Of a DNA stretch of 64,000 nucleotides, positions 45,261 through 54,436 are shown piece after piece. Positions within the stretch are counted from its first letter, which is position 1. Every line of letters begins with the position of its first letter. A program made the position numbers and the translations under genes. Source of the stretch: Agrilactobacillus yilanensis (GTDB lineage: Bacteria; Bacillota; Bacilli; Lactobacillales; Lactobacillaceae); contig NZ_RHOY01000006.1 of assembly GCF_003946725.1 (NCBI RefSeq), positions 1-64,000 on the forward strand, read 5' to 3'. The notes under the pieces were generated by a model that was not told the DNA's origin, ran no database searches, and saw nothing but the letters and a program-made list of their open reading frames with translations.

Positions 45261-46421
45261 CTAGCTTAGAATAGAACGATAAATATTCTCGACATCCTCA
45301 CGACTGAGCACCTTCATGTTGTGATCTAGTAATCTAGTCTGCTGTAAAGCCGAATCGATTAGAAAATCAAGATCTGCTAAAGTTACACCAAATTGTTTGA
45401 GATCTGTTGGAATTGCAACTGCTTCAACAATATCTGCAATTTTAGCAATCATAAAGTCAGCCTTAGACACCTCTGAATCTTGTTGATTATCTGGGAAAAC
45501 AAAGTCTGTTAAATTGGCTAATTGCGGCATAATAGCATCTTTATTAAACGTCATTACCTGTTTAAATAAAACTGCATTTGAAACACCATGGGCAATATGG
45601 AATTTCCCACCCAACGGATAAGATAGCGCATGAACCGCAGTTGTCCCAGATGCTGTAATAGCCACCCCACCGTAAAATGCACCTAATAGCAGGGCTTCAC
45701 GAGCGGCAACATTATCTTCATCTTGATACGCAGTAACAAGATTTTGAAAAATATAGCGTGCCCCAATTGCTGCAATGTCATTAGAAAAAATCGTCGCATT
45801 TTTAGATGTATAACATTCCACACAATGGCTTAAAGCATCTACCGCACTCGCAGCTAAAATAGATTTTGGTAACTTTTTAACATTATTGACATCTAGCAAC
45901 ACTAAATCTGGTAACATTTCACCAGATACAATTCCGAATTTTACTTGTTTTTCTGGAATTGTAACAATTGCGTTGATCGTTGCTTCACTACCGGTACCAG
46001 TCGTTGTCGGAATCATGACTGATGGCACCTGCTTTTTGGCAATAGAAGCATTTTGAATCAAATCTTGAATTGTATAATCAGCACCACGCAACAGAGAAAT
46101 CAATTTGGCGGCGTCCATCACACTACCGCCACCAATGGCAACAATCAATCCAAAATCAAATTGACTAACTTTTTGCAATAATGCATCAACTTGAACATAG
46201 CTCGGCTCTGGTTTAATTTCATCTTCAACTTGATAAGTGATACCCTCATGTTCAAAATAGGTGATTAATGGATCAACCAGATGATTCGCTTCAATACCCT
46301 TATCAGTAAATAACAATACTTTTTGATTTGTTTGTAACTTAATTAATTCATCTAGATGTTTAGTAAGATCTGTTCCAGCATAAATACTATTTGGCATTTT
46401 TAAAAAAGCACTTGTACTCAC
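45261..46421 (-). CDS. iron-containing (group III) alcohol dehydrogenase
   Basis: 386 residues starting at GTG (46421), overlapping the TAG of the preceding gene by 1 nt with GAAAGGA upstream, so translation is coupled. IGGGSVMDAAK binds the nucleotide; metal ligands are Asp and His in ASAVDALSHCVE and the two His regions ALSYP/FHIAHGVSN. It would interconvert a hydroxy and an oxo (or aldehyde) group with NAD(P) in the pathway. Substrate unknown. Confidence 0.88.
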   Translation of the reverse strand: MSTSAFLKMPNSIYAGTDLTKHLDELIKLQTNQKVLLFTDKGIEANHLVDPLITYFEHEGITYQVEDEIKPEPSYVQVDALLQKVSQFDFGLIVAIGGGSVMDAAKLISLLRGADYTIQDLIQNASIAKKQVPSVMIPTTTGTGSEATINAIVTIPEKQVKFGIVSGEMLPDLVLLDVNNVKKLPKSILAASAVDALSHCVECYTSKNATIFSNDIAAIGARYIFQNLVTAYQDEDNVAAREALLLGAFYGGVAITASGTTAVHALSYPLGGKFHIAHGVSNAVLFKQVMTFNKDAIMPQLANLTDFVFPDNQQDSEVSKADFMIAKIADIVEAVAIPTDLKQFGVTLADLDFLIDSALQQTRLLDHNMKVLSREDVENIYRSILS

Positions 46422-47569
46422 TAAGATTCCTTCTTTCCTGTTTTAACCCAATCTTCTGAAAAACGTAAATAAGCGATTTTTTGTCTGAAATAAGTAAATG
46501 TTAATAATAAATCGCCATCTATTGCTTGTTTAATAGATGGGTAAGAAAATTCACGATTCTTTTTATTTTTAGAATCATTCGTTAGCGCAAAACCATCGCC
46601 AATGGCAACATCCCGTTGATATGGCCAACTTTTACCGCCATCTCCAGAGATTGCCACACGCATTGGCGCCCGAGGAGCACCCCAAAAAGCACGGGGGACG
46701 TCTGTATCTATCACTGCGTCCTTGTCTTCCAGTCCATCGGAATACAAACTGGAGCGCCGCACTGTGGCATCTGCTTTACTAGCAGCATTGTATGCAATTG
46801 CTAAATTACCATCTGCTAATGCCGTAAACTGAATTGAAGAGTTATTATTTGGTAATTCCGTCTTTTCAGGCACACTCCAATGCAGTGCATCTGGACTTGT
46901 ACTACGATAAATGTTATCCGCCCAACGTGAGCGATAAAAAGCAACATAGGTTCCGTCAGTTAATGGTTGAATATTCATATGTACACAACCCAAACTATCA
47001 GGTACTTTATATTCTGTCCAAGACTGTCCCTCATCATCAGTCGCAAAAACCGCGCTATAGTCATAACTACCATCCCATGGTTTTCCATCATCTTTGATAA
47101 CACAATGGAAAACAGGTAATACCCACTGGCCAGCTGGTGTAATTTGAACATCTTGACGAATAAATAAACCGGTTTTCCCTGGGAAAAGCACTGTTTCTGG
47201 TCCCCAAGTGTGTCCTTGATCTTCAGAAATACGTCGTTTAATAATAGCAGTATCTTGATTACCACCATCTTGTGAGGTAAAAAGCAACCATAGTGCACCC
47301 TTTGGTGTTTGGAAAAACATCGGATTTTGATCAGAACGCTGTGGATTATCCGAAACTTTTTGTGGCAATGTCCATTGATCTGCCCCCTTATCTAATCTTG
47401 AATAAAAAATACTAATATCACTTTTACCTTCTTCACTACCAGAAAACCAGGTACACAGTACATCGCCATTAGGTAATAATGCTAGATTTGAAGCATGACT
47501 TTGAATACCAGACTCTGGTAAGGTCATCTCTGTATCGAAGTGGCTGGTCAAGCTATCTTGTAATTGCAT
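46421..47569 (-). CDS. cytosolic BNR/sialidase-fold protein
   Basis: 382 residues; ATG at 47569 after GGAGG and a 6-nt spacer. Several Asp-box-like segments are visible (SEDQGHTWGP, TDDEGQSWTEY, SGDGGKSWPY), marking the six-bladed sialidase fold. No signal peptide, so it acts inside the cell. Sialidase active-site Arg residues cannot be confirmed by eye. It may be a hydrolase or lyase for an imported glycoside or acyl sugar acid. It is second in the operon, 1 nt after the kinase. Confidence 0.8.
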   Translation of the reverse strand: MQLQDSLTSHFDTEMTLPESGIQSHASNLALLPNGDVLCTWFSGSEEGKSDISIFYSRLDKGADQWTLPQKVSDNPQRSDQNPMFFQTPKGALWLLFTSQDGGNQDTAIIKRRISEDQGHTWGPETVLFPGKTGLFIRQDVQITPAGQWVLPVFHCVIKDDGKPWDGSYDYSAVFATDDEGQSWTEYKVPDSLGCVHMNIQPLTDGTYVAFYRSRWADNIYRSTSPDALHWSVPEKTELPNNNSSIQFTALADGNLAIAYNAASKADATVRRSSLYSDGLEDKDAVIDTDVPRAFWGAPRAPMRVAISGDGGKSWPYQRDVAIGDGFALTNDSKNKKNREFSYPSIKQAIDGDLLLTFTYFRQKIAYLRFSEDWVKTGKKES

Positions 47570-47570
47570 A

Positions 47571-48827
47571 TTAATCCTCCTGTGAAGTAACCGCTTGCAC
47601 ACTTTGTGCACAACGGCTTTTTAATTTTTTAAATGCATAAACAATGAGATTTTTACTGCCAAATGCCCCTGCTTTCGTTATAACACGCATACCTGCAAAG
47701 TCACCATGGACAACTTCTAATAATGGAATTCCTGGTGCAATCTCATCTAGAACCTTAGCACCACTGGCCTTCCCTATTCTAAGGAATCCCTTAGCCGTTT
47801 CTCCGCCGGAAACAAAAAGTCCAGAGACCTGAATTCGCTGAAGTACTTTACGACAAATTCCAGATAACACTGCTTGTGTCAATTCATTGATCTTATCATC
47901 AGTCAATTGATGTTCGGCTAAAATCGATATGGTTTTATCGAGTTCTGAACGCTGATAGGATGCAGAAGACATCAAAATGACATCTCGTCCTTCGGAAAAG
48001 GCTGCCAGGGCTTCATCAACATAAGGGGTATAACTCTGATTCGCATAAACTTCATAAATCGGTATATTAACTAAATGAACACCATTGCTTTCTGCAACAT
48101 GTAATTGAACCCGAGTAACTTCACTGACACTTCCAATTAATGCTAGGGCCGGTTTTACATCAAAGGATTCCATCAATAACGCTGTTGTTAACCCTGATGA
48201 GCCAACCCAAAGAACCTTTTTCCCTGTTCTGCGCAATGCTGTAACAACTCGTGTTAAATCCTGATTATTTTCACTATCAAAGCTACAATACTTAGCAGCA
48301 CCAACCGTAAAACCAGAGGCTCTAATTTGTTTTAGAGTATAGTGATTAATTGTTTTATTAGGAAAAGCCTGTTGTAAAAGTGTTGTCACTTGATCAGTGA
48401 CAATCGGTTTTACAGGATCTTTTGAAAAATCTGTCTTCATTGCCCGTTTCCCTGAGACGCGTAAAATACCGTTAATCACAGTTCGGTCTTGATCTGGTAA
48501 GGCCGGTGCAAATGCCACAATATCCGGTTGATAATACTCTGTTAGAGCTCTAATTTCTGCAGAGATATTACCACGTAAAGTTGAATCTACTTTCTTGATA
48601 ACTTCGCTGAAATGTCCCCATGGAATTTGTGATAATATTGTCGTCATTTTTGTTGTAGCTACTGCCGTTGAATCATTTCGCGTCTCAGTATCTAAAACTG
48701 TTGAACCATGCTGCAGCTGACTAACTGAAAATTCAACACGTACTGGTACGCCCAGATTGGCCAATTGTACTCCGGTATCATTCGATCCGGTAAAATCATC
48801 GGCAATGATCAAGTAGTCCTTCAACAT
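47571..48827 (-). CDS. four-carbon acid sugar kinase (DUF1537 family)
   Basis: 418 residues; ATG at 48827 directly after GGAGGTGATT. The start ADDFTGSNDTGVQLA and KKVDSTLRGN form the sugar-acid site of the DtnK/OtnK/DenK family; VSGGETAKGFL is in the nucleotide-binding C-terminal domain. These kinases phosphorylate D-threonate, D-erythronate or related oxo acids at O4. It is the first gene of the operon and paired with a PdxA homologue, so D-threonate-like acid use is the best inference. Confidence 0.88.
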   Translation of the reverse strand: MLKDYLIIADDFTGSNDTGVQLANLGVPVRVEFSVSQLQHGSTVLDTETRNDSTAVATTKMTTILSQIPWGHFSEVIKKVDSTLRGNISAEIRALTEYYQPDIVAFAPALPDQDRTVINGILRVSGKRAMKTDFSKDPVKPIVTDQVTTLLQQAFPNKTINHYTLKQIRASGFTVGAAKYCSFDSENNQDLTRVVTALRRTGKKVLWVGSSGLTTALLMESFDVKPALALIGSVSEVTRVQLHVAESNGVHLVNIPIYEVYANQSYTPYVDEALAAFSEGRDVILMSSASYQRSELDKTISILAEHQLTDDKINELTQAVLSGICRKVLQRIQVSGLFVSGGETAKGFLRIGKASGAKVLDEIAPGIPLLEVVHGDFAGMRVITKAGAFGSKNLIVYAFKKLKSRCAQSVQAVTSQED

Positions 48828-48873
48828 AATCACCTCCATTTTGGATTACAATATTTTTGTTAACATTTATCTT

Positions 48874-48931
48874 TACAAGTTATATCTTACAGGCTTGTAC
48901 GATTGACAGAAACTAGGCAAGTGTTTAATAT
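48874..48931 (+). promoter_or_regulatory. prpR-type gene promoter and inverted repeat
   Basis: TTGACA (48903-48908), 17-nt spacer, TAATAT (48926-48931) drive the regulator gene. TACAAG (48874-48879) and CTTGTA (48894-48899) form an inverted repeat between the divergent genes, a probable operator. Confidence 0.65.
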
Positions 48932-49012
48932 TGATATAAATCACATAAATTATTCTAATTTTGTAGTAATTGCATCAATTTTCGTTTCAAATTTAAACGG
49001 ATGGTGATTAAT

Positions 49013-50776
49013 ATGTCCCAAAAAATTCTCTGCGTTGCCCCTTATCAAGGATTAAATGTTTTATTTCAACAAGTAAGTCAACAATTATTGAAGCATGAAC
49101 AAGCGGATGATTATCAATTCACCTATATTCGCTTTGATCGTCAAGATGAACTAGATACTATTAATGAAATATTAGCTACACACTACGACTTAATCATTTC
49201 CCGTGGTGGCACTGCCACATTATTGCGTACACTAACAGCAACGCCCGTAATCGATATCGGGGTCTCTCAGTATGACCTATTAAATACGGTACAATCAGCA
49301 AATCGTCTTAACCACGTTGCACTTGTAGCTTTTTCTGCATTTTCAGATCGAGCCCGTGAGGTATTTGAACGTTTTAACCTTGAATTAAAAGTCTACGGCA
49401 TTGATTCAGAAAATGAGCTATCTCAACTTTTACGTACATTAAGCGCTCAAGGTATTGATACACTTATCTGTGATATCACAACAGAAGCAGCCGCTGAAGA
49501 TGCCGGCTTTTCAACTTTGTTAATTACTGCAAGCACGGAAAGTGTTGCAGCCGCTTTAAATAATGGTTTTCATCTTCTAACACAACTTAAAGCTCAAACA
49601 ACTTTGACAAACGTACTAGGACACACACTAGACAAACTCAATGTCATGACAATCATTTATGACACAACTAATCAAATTGTTTTTACCTCTCAAGGATTAG
49701 CTCGTGATCCTCGTCTGCAACAGGTCGCAATAAACGCAATTCATCACCATCATAGTCAATTTACTAGTGGCACTGTTCGCTACAAATTAACATCTGATAT
49801 AGATGGCGATTACACTGTCTATACCATCAATAAATGGTTTAAACCACCGAAGAATCATACAACTACCACTAGTAATTTTCTTATGGATGAAAGCTTACAA
49901 GCAGCATTTTCTACTTATTTTAAACTGATCGAGCCACCAACCTTTTTCAATTCGCTTCAATCCTATGCTAATGGCAACCACCCATTATTGATTATTGGTG
50001 AAGTTGGCGTTGGTAAAACCTATATTGCAAATTTATTGCATCAATACGGTCTTCACCCCCAACAAGATCCAATCTATATCGACTTAAGTCAAGAAACTGC
50101 TTTTAACAATTTGTTGGAGCAAAACGATTCACCTCTTTATGGTACCGATCAATGTTTCATATTTGAAAAAACCAATGAGAGTAATCCTCAAGTACAACAA
50201 ACCGTAATTGATTTTGTACTCCAAACACGTTTAGCTAACCGAAATCAAGTAATTTTTACCCTTTCACAGTCCACTGATGATGGCCTCCTACCAGCACTTA
50301 AACCCTTAATGAATTTATCGCGAATTGTCACTTTACGGCCTTTTCGTAATATTCAGGGAGATGTAATTGTTCAGTTACTCACTTCGCTGGTTAATACTTA
50401 TAATCGGGATGTTGGCTCAGAACTTCTTGGTGTCTCGGATATTGCTTTAGATTTTATTTTAAATGAACGTTGGTCAAATAATTTTGCCCAATTTTATCAC
50501 ACTTTAAATATGGCCATGGCGGCAACCGGCGGGGCTTATGTTGGAATTGATGAATTACGTCGTAGCTTATCTTCAGATCAAGACCACTATTATTTACAAA
50601 CACATACACCGCCTAATATGAATGTATCTACTACAGATACCAATAAAACACTCGCCGATATGATACAAGACATCATGATTCGCACATTGGCTGCAAATCA
50701 AAATAATCGGACAAAAACTGCACAACAGCTTGGTATCTCTCGGGCAACACTTTGGCGATATTTAAAACATGATTGA
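49013..50776 (+). CDS. PrpR_N-domain transcriptional regulator with AAA+ and Fis HTH
   Basis: 587 residues from ATG 49013 (GGTGA 7 nt upstream). Residues 1-180 match the PrpR N-terminal sensor domain (VLFQQVS, DLIISRGGTATLL, PVIDIGVSQYDLL). An AAA+-like core has Walker A GEVGVGKT, but no GAFTGA loop for sigma-54 contact. A Fis-type HTH (NRTKTAQQLGISRATLWRYLK) ends the protein. It is divergent from the acid-sugar operon and most likely senses its substrate. Confidence 0.85.
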   Translation: MSQKILCVAPYQGLNVLFQQVSQQLLKHEQADDYQFTYIRFDRQDELDTINEILATHYDLIISRGGTATLLRTLTATPVIDIGVSQYDLLNTVQSANRLNHVALVAFSAFSDRAREVFERFNLELKVYGIDSENELSQLLRTLSAQGIDTLICDITTEAAAEDAGFSTLLITASTESVAAALNNGFHLLTQLKAQTTLTNVLGHTLDKLNVMTIIYDTTNQIVFTSQGLARDPRLQQVAINAIHHHHSQFTSGTVRYKLTSDIDGDYTVYTINKWFKPPKNHTTTTSNFLMDESLQAAFSTYFKLIEPPTFFNSLQSYANGNHPLLIIGEVGVGKTYIANLLHQYGLHPQQDPIYIDLSQETAFNNLLEQNDSPLYGTDQCFIFEKTNESNPQVQQTVIDFVLQTRLANRNQVIFTLSQSTDDGLLPALKPLMNLSRIVTLRPFRNIQGDVIVQLLTSLVNTYNRDVGSELLGVSDIALDFILNERWSNNFAQFYHTLNMAMAATGGAYVGIDELRRSLSSDQDHYYLQTHTPPNMNVSTTDTNKTLADMIQDIMIRTLAANQNNRTKTAQQLGISRATLWRYLKHD

Positions 50777-50781
50777 TCAAT

Positions 50782-50812
50782 TTACCATCATGAAATTCAT
50801 GGTGGTATTTTT
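50782..50812 (+). terminator. terminator of the PrpR_N regulator gene
   Basis: ACCATCATG/CATGGTGGT stem with a 5-nt loop and a T-rich tail, 6 bp after the stop. Confidence 0.75.
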
Positions 50813-50951
50813 ATGTTCAAGAATGAAACAATCACAGGAAATAAATTGACTAACTGGTTCAACAAGAGACACTTCCATCTTCATTCATCCCAGATGGCGC
50901 TTACATAATTCTTTATAATGAAAATTAGTAAATAAAAGGAGATTCTTCGAT

Positions 50952-51719
50952 ATGACAAAAATTATTAGTCTCTATGCACCATTCTTCGAAGCAAGTGATT
51001 GGCATGCCGCGATTATGACCAGTGCTGGCTTGATGACAGTCCTGACCCTTGCTATTATGGAATGTCTGTTATCTGTTGATAATGCTGTCGTCCTTGCCGC
51101 ACAAACCTCGTCCCTCAAAGATCCGAAACTTGAACGTCACGCGCTGATGTGGGGCTTGTGGGGATCATATATCTTTCGTTTCATAGCCATTGGGTTAGGT
51201 GCTTACCTAATAAAATTTTGGTTAGTCAAAGCCTTAGGTGCCGGATATTTACTATATATGTCTATTCACTTTTTTTATGAGAAGCACCAAACTCGTAAAG
51301 CCCCTGCTGACGACAAACCTGTAGTTAAACAGCGTTCCTTCTGGGGAACTGTTGCCGCCATTGTTTTACTGGATGTTGTCTTTTCCATCGATTCAATTTT
51401 AACTGCATTAGCACTTGATAATAATCCAGTTATTGTTCTATTAGGCGGTATGATTGGGATTCTTGCAATGCGGTTCGTTGCCCAAGGTATGATTGTCTTA
51501 TTGGAAAAAATTCCTGAAATTCTCTACATGGCTTACATCTTAATTGCCTTCATCGCTATTAAACTAGGGATGAGTTTACCAATCATTAATATTGAAGTTT
51601 CTAATACTTTTTTCAGTATTTTTGTTCTTGTTGCTTTTCTGGCTACTTTCGGCATCCATTGGTGGCGTGCTAAACATGTAATCACAAAAAAAGCACCAGT
51701 TATCAACTCCAATAAATAG
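50952..51719 (+). CDS. TerC-family membrane protein
   Basis: 255 residues, seven helices. The two family motifs are MECLLSVDNAVVLA near residue 36 and LDVVFSIDSILTA near residue 140, with Asp in each. Bacterial TerC proteins export manganese, often to load secreted or surface enzymes. AAAGGAG precedes the ATG. It has its own terminator. Confidence 0.9.
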   Translation: MTKIISLYAPFFEASDWHAAIMTSAGLMTVLTLAIMECLLSVDNAVVLAAQTSSLKDPKLERHALMWGLWGSYIFRFIAIGLGAYLIKFWLVKALGAGYLLYMSIHFFYEKHQTRKAPADDKPVVKQRSFWGTVAAIVLLDVVFSIDSILTALALDNNPVIVLLGGMIGILAMRFVAQGMIVLLEKIPEILYMAYILIAFIAIKLGMSLPIINIEVSNTFFSIFVLVAFLATFGIHWWRAKHVITKKAPVINSNK

Positions 51720-51784
51720 TATCCATATTAAACTTTCTATGATGTAGTTTTGAATCTTTGCTAACTGCTATGAATCACCAATTT

Positions 51785-51837
51785 AAATAAAGACAGTGAA
51801 TTATGAATAGCGCATCCATAATTTGCTGTCTTTATTT
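51785..51837 (+). terminator. terminator of the TerC gene
   Basis: AAATAAAGACAG/CTGTCTTTATTT with further pairing GAATTATG/CATAATTT inside; strong and symmetric. Confidence 0.8.
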
Positions 51838-51859
51838 GTGTACCATATTGTGTACCATA
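51836..51859. repeat. 12-bp tandem direct repeat
   Basis: TTGTGTACCATA occurs twice without spacer, directly after the TerC terminator. It may be a protein-binding or recombination site; nothing nearby proves this. Confidence 0.45.
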
Positions 51860-52175
51860 CCGATATATGCAGTACTTTGATATTTTAATTTCTACAAAAC
51901 TACCAAAATAATAGTAACTACTGACCTGAATAGCATCTGTAATGAAAAATAGAAGTGCACTGTAATCCCCAAGTAATTGGCCTATAATAGTACTCAGGGA
52001 GTCTTAAATAAGCGTTTCATTGCTTAGAAGCCTCAGTTCTTAAAAGTCTTGGTAATAGGCTTTTAAAACTGATTATAGAAGAGTGCTCTATGCAACACAC
52101 TGTTATTAATGCTGCTAGCAATATTTAATTCCTATAAACTAGATAGCCAAGATAACACCGCTTATACTAAAAGCA
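51860..52175. other. non-coding region
   Basis: About 315 bp without a convincing gene. A weak hairpin (TAAAAGTC/GGCTTTTA near 52036-52061) and a TATAATAG near 51982 are seen, but no transcript can be claimed. Confidence 0.4.
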
Positions 52176-52214
52176 AAAAAATTCTTGAGACAAGAAATAT
52201 CTCAAGAATTTTTT
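52176..52214 (-). terminator. terminator of the transporter-VOC unit
   Basis: A perfect 15-bp stem AAAAAATTCTTGAGA/TCTCAAGAATTTTTT with a 9-nt loop, 26 bp past the VOC stop. Confidence 0.85.
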
Positions 52215-52239
52215 ACTGTCTAAAATTTCTATTTTAACC

Positions 52240-52587
52240 TTACTGTTGCATAATATGAATCGCAAAACCACCAAACTCTCCATTTAGATAAATATTCTTA
52301 AGTTTGTTACTGTCATCATAAGCTGCTGTATCCATATTAAATGTGAATCCCTTCTCCTTCAACTCAGCAACCGCTAACTCTAAATCTGCGGTTGCCATGG
52401 CTATATGTCCATTTTCCCCTAGAAACGGGCTTCTCATGCATTCAAATAAGGTACCAGCAAATTCTGATTTTTTACCGTGACGGGGTTCTAAATTGAATAG
52501 TTCACTTAATAAATCTGCTAATTTCTGAGCGTCTTCTGGACTATCCTGATTGATACCAATATGTACCAACTCAAATGAATTTTTCAT
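52240..52587 (-). CDS. small VOC-fold protein like the C-terminal domain of some KDPG aldolases
   Basis: 115 residues: HIGINQDSPEDAQKLADLLSELF, SPFLGENGHIAMAT and GGFAIHIMQ. It resembles, from memory of the family, the extra C-terminal part carried by some Gram-positive KHG/KDPG aldolases, but here it is a separate gene. It follows the anion transporter by 12 bp, so it belongs to the same transcript and probably to the acid-sugar pathway. No catalytic function is claimed. Confidence 0.7.
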   Translation of the reverse strand: MKNSFELVHIGINQDSPEDAQKLADLLSELFNLEPRHGKKSEFAGTLFECMRSPFLGENGHIAMATADLELAVAELKEKGFTFNMDTAAYDDSNKLKNIYLNGEFGGFAIHIMQQ

Positions 52588-52599
52588 AACTATCTCTCC

Positions 52600-53889
52600 T
52601 TATGCTGGGAATACTAATAATGAACCTACTGTCAAAAATAATAGACGGATAAAATACTGCGGTATTGTAAATTTCCAGAATTCTTTTGCTGTATATTTAC
52701 CAGTACCTAAAATTAGTGCTGGCATCCCATCAATCGGTAGGAAGTGTCCACACCAACCAGCCATTACAATTGCACTAGCAGCAGCACGTGGATCAAAACC
52801 TAATTTTACACAAGTAGCAATTGCCAATGGTGCAAATACATAAACCGTCCCAATATTTGTCCCTGTTAGCGTTGCCAATAAACTAGTTAAAATACATAAA
52901 ACAAAGATTAAAACAAATGGATTGACATTACCACCAAGCATAGTAGCAACAGACTTCCCAACTAAATCAGTTAAACCGGTACTTCCCAGAGCATTGGCCA
53001 CCCCAATAACTCCTGCAGACATCAAGATAATTGGTGCGCTAATAGCATCACGAATCTCGTTAAAACTTAATACATTAGTAATGAGAATAACCGCAACTGA
53101 AAGCCCAGCTATTGCATACCCTGCATCACCAATTTGTCCCTGTAATAGCATCCCGATTACAGCGGCAATAAAAACAAAATATGTTACATTTTCTTTCCAT
53201 CGTGGTAATTCCGGTGTAACTTCAGCATTTTTTGGTGATTGACTGCCGTCATCGTCTTCTTCGTTATTTATGGGATGATCTGGCATAAATTTATATTGCA
53301 AAATACAGTTTAGAAGGAACCCCGCGGATAAGAAGACATTGATAATTGCGAATTTTAAAACTGAGACATGATCTCCAATTCCTGCAGATTTTAATACTGC
53401 TATTAAGATCCCATACTGTAATGCTGTATTAAATGGAATCAACGGATGATTAGCGGCAAATCCGGCAGGCATTAAAACTTTCGATGGTGGCAATTTTTTA
53501 TTATAGGGTAACGTAGATAAAATCCCGATAGTCAAAACATAAAAGGCTGTCGAACCTGTACCAAACAAACTGGTAAATAGCATAACAATCAAAATGATCA
53601 ACATATATGATCGCATACCACCTTTATTAGCCAGATTAAACATAGCTTCTTTAAATTTTACAATTAGTGTTGTCTTTTGTAATGCTGCAATGATTGCCAT
53701 AAATTCTGCCAACATAATAATCGTAGAATTAGCAAACCCTGCAAATGCCCCAGCAATATCTGAAATACCAAAAATTACTAACAATAAACACGCCAGTAAT
53801 GGTGGTGCACCAAAAGGTAACTTATCCATCATGATCAGTACAATCATGACGACTGTGATTGCAATTGCAATAATCATTTGAATTGTCAT
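52600..53889 (-). CDS. SLC13/DASS-type anion transporter
   Basis: 429 residues, about eleven helices; GTGSTAFYVLTIG and LTGTNIGTVYVFAPLA resemble the two SNT-like substrate motifs of divalent anion:Na+ or H+ symporters. A charged loop (EEDDDGSQS) lies near residue 215. It probably imports the carboxylate used by the kinase/PdxA operon across the regulator. The ATG follows AGGAGG. Confidence 0.83.
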   Translation of the reverse strand: MTIQMIIAIAITVVMIVLIMMDKLPFGAPPLLACLLLVIFGISDIAGAFAGFANSTIIMLAEFMAIIAALQKTTLIVKFKEAMFNLANKGGMRSYMLIILIVMLFTSLFGTGSTAFYVLTIGILSTLPYNKKLPPSKVLMPAGFAANHPLIPFNTALQYGILIAVLKSAGIGDHVSVLKFAIINVFLSAGFLLNCILQYKFMPDHPINNEEDDDGSQSPKNAEVTPELPRWKENVTYFVFIAAVIGMLLQGQIGDAGYAIAGLSVAVILITNVLSFNEIRDAISAPIILMSAGVIGVANALGSTGLTDLVGKSVATMLGGNVNPFVLIFVLCILTSLLATLTGTNIGTVYVFAPLAIATCVKLGFDPRAAASAIVMAGWCGHFLPIDGMPALILGTGKYTAKEFWKFTIPQYFIRLLFLTVGSLLVFPA

Positions 53890-54436
53890 AATATCCTCCT
53901 ATACCAGGCACTGATTGCAGTAACGTCATCCAACGTTGATCTTCAGCAGCCAATCCTGAATTATAATAGCGGCTCAACACCCCTGGCCATAAATAAAGCG
54001 GTCTGGTTTATCTCACATTCCTAATGATACCGAATGGAGCCTTATTTTTAGATATTTAAAGTGTTTAATGTTGTACCATTATTGAGTAATTCTTAACCTT
54101 ATGAAATGTATGCGTTTACAAATGAAACGTTTTATAATTACTTATTTATACTACTGAGTATTTTTTAGAATAAAAAAGCCCCTTTAAATAACTGAAAAAC
54201 CAATTCTTCTGTGCTAATAGAATAGATATTTATGTCTTAATTTATGATGAAAACATTCATTTAATTGTAGGCGTTTTCTCTCTTTCCTATTACAGTAACA
54301 GAGAGTTTTATTGTTTCTAATTGTATTGTATTAGCTTAATATACTACTTTTAATTTTCTGAAAATTGCCGTATCATAAATAATAGGTACAGCTACATAAA
54401 TTAATTATTACAGTTAATACTTTTGGAGGTATTTTA
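53890..54436. other. intergenic region with a short coding-like remnant
   Basis: On the minus strand at about 53895-53998 a frame reads RPLYLWPGVLSRYYNSGLAA and continues; it looks like a fragment of a lost gene (perhaps a Ham1-type nucleotide pyrophosphatase, uncertain). The rest to 54436 is A+T-rich with no gene seen. Confidence 0.3.

Noticed and set aside
46421-47569. secreted exo-sialidase
   Set aside because: No signal peptide or wall anchor, and the ribosome site fixes the start at a soluble N-terminus.
51940-52060. insertion-sequence end in the region after TerC
   Set aside because: AAGTGCACTGTAA and nearby short inverted stretches looked IS-like, but no second end, target duplication or transposase fragment was found.
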